A stretch of 64,000 nt of DNA from Glycine soja (taxonomy: Eukaryota; Streptophyta; Magnoliopsida; Fabales; Fabaceae): assembly GCF_004193775.1 (NCBI RefSeq), contig NC_041021.1:34111718-34175717 (forward strand), given 5' to 3'. Position 1 is the stretch's first letter, and each line of letters begins with the position of its first letter. Below are positions 59,501 to 64,000 of this stretch, one piece after another. Both the position numbers and the translations under genes were made by a program. Below the pieces are notes generated by a model. It was not told the DNA's origin, did not search any database, and was given only the letters and a program-made list of their open reading frames with translations.

Positions 59501-60106
59501 TTATGTTTTGGTTCTTACCTTCAGAACCTCTTGACCTCCTTCCATTACCTGTAAGCAAACATTTTGTTCTGAAGCAGGCTTGTCTTCAACAAATAAATCA
59601 AAATCAATTTTTTGATCTTCAAAACCTAACTCCAGCTTCCTCCTACCCATATCAATTATGCAGCTTGCAATCAACATGAATGGCCTTCCCAATATTACAG
59701 GAATGTCAGTATCTTCGCAGATATCCATTACCACAAAATCTGTCGGGAAGATAAAATGTTTCACTCTGACCAACACATCTTCTATTACTCCATATGGCCT
59801 GGTAATAGAGCGGTCAGCTAGTTGTAAAGTCATTCTAGTGGGTATTATCTCCAACTCTCCCAATCTTCTGCACATGGAGAGTGGCATTAGATTAATGTTG
59901 GCTCCCAAGTCAATAAGTGTTTTTCCCATAGTGACTTCTCCAATTGAACAAGGAATAGTTACACTCCCAGGGTCTTTATGCTTGGGTGGAAGGATCTTTT
60001 GAATCACTGCACTAAAATTTCCTTCCACTATGATGTTTTCCTAGTGAATATACTTATGTTTCCCTGTTAACATATCCTTCAAGAATTTGGAGTAGAGTGG
60101 CATCTG
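59501..60106 (-). pseudogene. Athila-3 protease
   Basis: The frame starts MEGNFSAVIQKILPPKHKDP (60028) and has the active site DLGANINLMP, then SMCRRLGELEIIPTRMTLQL and IPVILGRPFML. The catalytic Asp is kept. Upstream the coding continues into gag, with a stop near 60045 (before ENIIVEGN). Downstream the frame ends at 59501 and the RT never appears: the GGGAGGCAACCC word found after integrase in Athila-1 (13360) is already at 59435-59446. Confidence 0.88.
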
Positions 60107-61960
60107 CTACAAAGCTTCTCCGAAGGGCATGGTTATTTCCAGTTTCCTGAAAATATCTAAAAATCTTGCCAAATGACGATCTTTTTCCTTCTTGGAAGGT
60201 ACCATAGGATATGGTACTTCCACACCTTCATCCACAACTTTTTCACTTCTACTTTTCTTTGCATTCTTATTATTTTTTTCTTCTTTTTCATTTTTTTCAT
60301 TTTCTATTCCTTTTTCTACTTCTTTTTCTTTTTCTTGGTCCTTCAATTCTTTATTCTTGACCATTATTTGTGCCTCTTTTTCTTGATTACTTTCACCTCT
60401 CACCTCATTTTTCTTGCCATCAATACCTTTATTGTCAGCAGTTTTCTTCTTATGCACAACACTATCCTCATCCTCAACCTCCACAAACCTTTTACTCCTT
60501 GTCACCACAGCTTTGCATTCCTCCTTGGGATTATGTTCTGTATTTGTCACAAAACTGTTGGATGACTTGTCAGTTATCTGCTTGGCCAGTTATCCCACCT
60601 GGACCTTAAGGTTCTTCAGTGTTGACTCAGTGCTTTTATGATTTGACATTGTCACCTGCATAAACTGAGTCAAGGTCTCCTCCAGCTTAGTAGTCCTCTG
60701 GAATATGTTAGGTCCTTGTTGGATTGGCCTGTTTGAAGGCCCACTCTGGTCTTTATTGAACTGGTTGCCAGGGTGTGTCCTCCCCTATCCTTGTTGATTA
60801 TAGGGACCCTGCTAGAAGCCTGAAAATCCTCCTTGAGTATACCCTTATCACTGTTGATTTCCCATATAATGAATTTCTTGAGTGTTTTCTTCAGTGGGAA
60901 TACATTGGCTTGTTTCATGAGCCTCACCACAAATAGTACAACCTGTAACTTGCAAAACAGAAGAGTGTGTAGGTTGACCAATAGACAACTTAGTTGGTAG
61001 CTTATCGAGTGTTTATGTTAAAATCTCAAGTTTCTTAGAAAACAACTTGTTCTGTGCCAATAAAGCGTCATGTGATGATAGCTCTAACAAGCTTTTGTTC
61101 ATGGGTTGATGTGTTCTGTCTCGTAGAATGGCATGATCACTAGCTGACATGTTCTCAATTAGCTCAGTTGCTTCTTCTAGGATCTTCAGTTTTATCTTTC
61201 CCCCTGCAGAAGCATCTAACAGTTGCTTGGTTTATGGTCTCAGCCCATCTATAAACATATTCAATTGAATTGGCTCAGAAAACCCATGGGTGGGAGTTCT
61301 TCTCAATAAACCTTTGAACCTCTCCAATGCTTCACTCAGAGATTCATCAGGGAACTGATGAAATGAAGGCATTGCAGCTTTCCCTTCTATAGTCTTTGAC
61401 TTTGGGAAGTATTTCTTTAGGAACTTTTCAATAACTTCTTCCCAGGTTTTCAGACTGTTACCTTTAAATGAGTGAAGCCACCTTTTGGACTCTCCTGCCA
61501 ATGAGAATGAGAATAGGCTGAGTCTAATAACTTCATCTGGCACACCGGCAATCTTAACAGTGTTGCATATTTCAATGAACGTTGCCAAATGTGCATAGGG
61601 GTCTTCATTAGGTAATCCTTGAAATAAATTCCCCTGTATTAAATGAATTAAAGAATATGGGTAGTTGATGTTGTGAGCTTGCACTTTAGGACGTGCAATG
61701 CTAGTAAAGAATTGTGGTACTGAGCTGCTTGAATAATCCTCAAGGGTGATCTTCTGGTGCTGCTCATCTTCCATGCTGGCTGTTTCAAGCAATTGAGTAG
61801 TGGATTCCCTTGATGATGGTGAATCAGGTGATAATGAATTAGAAAAAAGAGTTTCTTCCTCAAGAATGGATGCAACTGTTCTGTCTTGCAGAAGTTTCCT
61901 TACCCTCTAGGCCCTGCTCCCTCTCAATGTAGCTTCAATTTCTAAGTCCAGAGGAACTAA
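60107..61960 (-). pseudogene. Athila-3 gag
   Basis: The main frame (61792-61232) contains LIHLIQGNLFQGLPNEDPYA, IRLSLFSFSLAGESKRWLHS, TWEEVIEKFLKKYFPKSKT and FSEPIQLNMFIDGL, the Athila Gag core. A zinc knuckle C-x2-C-x4-H-x4-C (CTICGEAHETSQC) lies at about 60902-60940, in a broken frame. A Lys/Glu-rich linker follows (60200-60440) and leads into RFLDIFRKLEITMPFGEAL. Stops occur near 61230, 60840-60850 and 60590. Unlike Athila-1, the N-terminal capsid region is present. Confidence 0.85.
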
Positions 61961-62128
61961 ATTACCTGTGGGAGATCTATGCCTATAAAATACTAACAGA
62001 CACAACGGTTATCCAATCCGATAAGAGAAGAAAAAATATGAATTAAGAACAACTATTAACAAAATCAAAGAATAACTAATAAAGAATAGACACCTAAAAA
62101 TGATCTAACTTTTCAAATAAAAAGAACT

Positions 62129-62146
62129 TCCCCGGCAACGGCGCCA
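62129..62146 (-). other. Athila-3 primer-binding site (tRNA-Asp)
   Basis: The plus strand reads TCCCCGGCAACGGCGCCA, identical to the 3' end of plant tRNA-Asp including the CCA-side bases, so the element strand is its exact 18-base complement. Six bases separate it from the 5' LTR. Confidence 0.92.
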
Positions 62147-62152
62147 AAAACT

Positions 62153-63567
62153 TGTTCGCTTCCGGCAAGTGCACCGGATCGCACAAGTAGTATAAAATGG
62201 TAAGAACCGAGTATCGAACTCTCGGGGAACTTGTGTTACTTGGTAAGCTATTTCAGTGAATAGGTGTCTGGTGTGAAAATCTAAGTGTGAATATGAGCAG
62301 GTATGTAAACTATCTACGCAAAAAGGAAAATCACGCGAGAGAAATGATGTGTAAAAATAAGTAGAAAACACGTTGGTTTTCCTAATAGGTGTCTGATGCT
62401 AAAAGGATATTCTCTATCTAACAATGCTCATGTGTTCGTATGGTGTCTCCTGAGATGATAAACCTCAATTCCTCATGATAGTTTAGCCTAATCCTGATCA
62501 AGCATCGTCCACAGATTCCTCTTGTTGGACTAAACTCAACTAGGACCGCATTAAGACAAATATACTACTACTAAATTATCGCACCCCGATTCCTCGTGAT
62601 AGTACGACAACTTAGCCCTGTCCTATCAAGGTCATCAGAATCAAACCAGTTTCCACTATTGAATGACCCTAACAAAGCATGCATCTACGTGATCAAGGTA
62701 AAGACATACTAGAATGAAAAGCTGATAGCACAGAGAACACACAAAATATCATTAAACAGATAAAAATATATTTACATCAAGTACCTACAAGGAAGATCCA
62801 ACAGAGGATTTTAGCTTTCCATAACCAGGAAGCCTCCTTTACAGCAAAGAGAAGAACAAGATGAAAGATTGCAAAAATTCAAGTGGTGAGGATGTCTCCT
62901 TCACCTCTAGGATCTCACAACCACTCACAAACTCATCTCAAGCTCTCAGAATAGCTTCCTCTTCAAGCTCTAGTCTCTGCAGATCTTCACATAGAAAAAT
63001 CTCTCAATACTCTCTAGAACTTGGACCTTTCTCTCTCTAGAATCACTAGACATGCAAAGCTTCAGCTCTCAGCCCAAACTCCTTTCACAAAATCTGATTT
63101 CAGGCTTAAATAGGTGGCCTTGTTCGTGCTCGTGCGCTTAGCGCAATTCTGGACCGCTTAGCGCACATTAGTGAATTTCGGTTTAGCTCGTGCCTTTCTC
63201 ACTTAGTGGATGGATTGAAGCGGTGTGTTTAGTGTGATGAAGCGGTGCGCTTTGTGAACCTATACAACTCATGTTCTTCCAGATTCTTCCTTGCGCTTAG
63301 CCAATGAGTGTTGCACTTAGCGGACGCTCGCTAAGCCAGCGGATTGGCTTAGCGAGAAGGTGAAAAACAGCACTTCAAAACTTGCCTAATTAACCTGAAA
63401 TTGAGAGAAAATGATTATTAAACACACAAAACAGAATTACTAAGTATTTATTACCTATCTTTAACTAAAAGAACTTTTAACACTACAAAATAACCATAAA
63501 TTGGAAGAGTTTGATACAATTTACACAAGTTTTATACACAAAAGTTAGTCGTATTCACCAACTAACA
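62153..63567 (-). mobile_element. Athila-3 5' LTR
   Basis: 1415 bp. It differs from the 3' LTR mainly by a short duplication of a GATGAAGCGGTG-like unit near 63214-63255, absent at 54538-54560. The two LTRs look very similar, so insertion seems recent. Confidence 0.93.
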
Positions 63568-63880
63568 AGGTATCCCTGGGTAAGTTAGTGGAAATCTCAA
63601 GTAAATTACTTGAGGACTGGACGTAGGCACAAGGTTTGGCCGAACCAGTGTAAAACTGAGTTTGCAATTCTCTCTTCCCGAAACTCTTTTACTTTATTGC
63701 AGTTTAATTTTAGTTTTCATATTTAAAGAAGCATCAAGTAAATTGTTCATTACTTATTTTCTGCATATTAAGTCTGCATATTCCTTTTAAAGAGAGAATT
63801 AAAATTTGTTAGGAAAAAATTTTTAAACTTAATTCACCCCCCTCCCCCCCTCTTAAGTTATTGAGGTCACTTGTTTAACA
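63568..63880 (+). mobile_element. Copia 5' LTR, right part
   Basis: The LTR resumes after Athila-3. It contains the conserved block GGACTGGACGTAGGCAC (near 63616) and GCCGAACCAG (near 63639), shared with family B and the solo LTR at 14872, then a C-rich tract and CTTAAG, and ends TTTAACA. Confidence 0.88.
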
Positions 63881-63882
63881 AG

Positions 63883-63894
63883 TGGTATCAGAGC
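63883..63894 (+). other. Primer-binding site (initiator tRNA-Met)
   Basis: TGGTATCAGAGC, exact plant initiator tRNA-Met type primer site, two bases after the LTR. Confidence 0.92.
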
Positions 63895-63933
63895 TTAATT
63901 CTTGTATAAGGTTTATTAACTTCAAGAATAGTC

Positions 63934-64000
63934 ATGGCCTCATCAAACTTATTATTTCCCGAAAGGAACTCTATAAATAGACCTCCTATATTCAATGGTG
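63934..64000 (+). CDS. Copia gag start (partial)
   Basis: The ATG at 63934 opens MASSNLLFPERNS, then NRPPIFNG, and runs off the window. The RPPxFNG segment close to the N-terminus is typical of Copia Gag (usually followed by a Tyr/Trp-rich segment). Whether the rest is intact cannot be seen. Confidence 0.75.
   Translation, partial: MASSNLLFPERNSINRPPIFNG

Larger units (their letters stand above)
53483..63567 (-). mobile_element. Athila-3: Athila element lacking RT, RNase H and integrase
   Basis: 10,085 bp on the minus strand. LTRs of 1386 and 1415 bp, a perfect tRNA-Asp primer site, gag, protease, then directly the post-integrase spacer, the 3' ORF, a 3' untranslated region and the polypurine tract. 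The flanks GGGTA (53478-53482) and AGGTA (63568-63572) differ by one base, so the 5-bp duplication is imperfect. It sits in the LTR of the Copia element. It could move only with enzymes from relatives. Confidence 0.93.

Noticed and set aside
60173..60565. 130-codon plus-strand frame rich in Phe and Ile
   Set aside because: It is the antisense of the Lys/Glu-rich linker of Athila-3 gag.
62129..62146. Fragment of a tRNA-Asp gene
   Set aside because: Only the 18 bases complementary to the primer are present, placed next to an LTR; it is a primer-binding site.

Overview
The window looks like plant nuclear DNA from a legume, most likely soybean (Glycine) pericentromeric or other repeat-rich heterochromatin. 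The evidence is a stack of nested LTR retrotransposons with plant-type primer sites (tRNA-Asp and initiator tRNA-Met), a plant CACTA transposon (TNP2 transposase), AT-rich intergenic DNA, and two broken host-gene copies with plant introns. The species is an inference from repeat style; nothing in the window proves it. I found no intact protein-coding host gene, no tRNA or rRNA gene and no CRISPR array.

Layout. 1-2605: minus-strand remnant of a small Ty3/gypsy element ('family A'). 2606-6773 and 20727-about 22100: a CACTA transposon on the minus strand (TNP2-type transposase plus a second ORF), split by a complete Athila/Calypso-type element (Athila-1, 6774-20726, target duplication CCCCT). 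Athila-1 itself carries a solo LTR (14872-16013, duplication ACCAT). 24232-about 28100: pseudogene of a FYVE/coiled-coil phosphoinositide-binding protein, interrupted by a family A solo LTR (26487-27394, duplication AAAGG) and followed by a 'family B' Copia-like solo LTR (28164-29778). 31197-34840: a CACTA-like element carrying exon 1 of a cytochrome c gene. 34969-36567: a second family B solo LTR (duplication ACTAC), lying inside what looks like another CACTA terminus. 36900-41640: AT-rich DNA without a gene. 41650-42205: LINE remnant. 42206-43900 plus 51778-52712: an Athila relic (Athila-2) split by a complete family A element (43901-51777, duplication CTTAG), which carries a third family B solo LTR (45871-47523, duplication AAAGG). 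52713-64000: 5' LTR, primer site and gag start of a Copia element whose LTR is split by a third Athila element (Athila-3, 53483-63567) that lacks reverse transcriptase, RNase H and integrase.

How it fits together. Athila-1 has the full gag-PR-RT-RH-INT-3'ORF order but is broken by stops and frameshifts. Athila-3 and the family A elements are deletion derivatives that could only have moved with enzymes supplied by relatives. Nesting gives relative ages: the Athila-2 relic is older than family A and the Copia element, which are older than the family B solo LTR and Athila-3 respectively.

The strongest unexplained signals are regulatory or structural. (1) Five LTRs of at least two families carry three pairs of the palindrome GTAATCGATTAC. 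Thirteen of 15 pairs have exactly 21 bp centre to centre, and the pairs repeat every 101-102 or 91-92 bp at a fixed distance upstream of a TATA box. (2) Family B LTRs carry up to five consecutive hairpins with the same 7-nt centre GGGTACA but different, mutually complementary stems. (3) Athila elements carry long arrays of a near-palindromic GCTAAGCG/CGCTTAGC word in both orientations.
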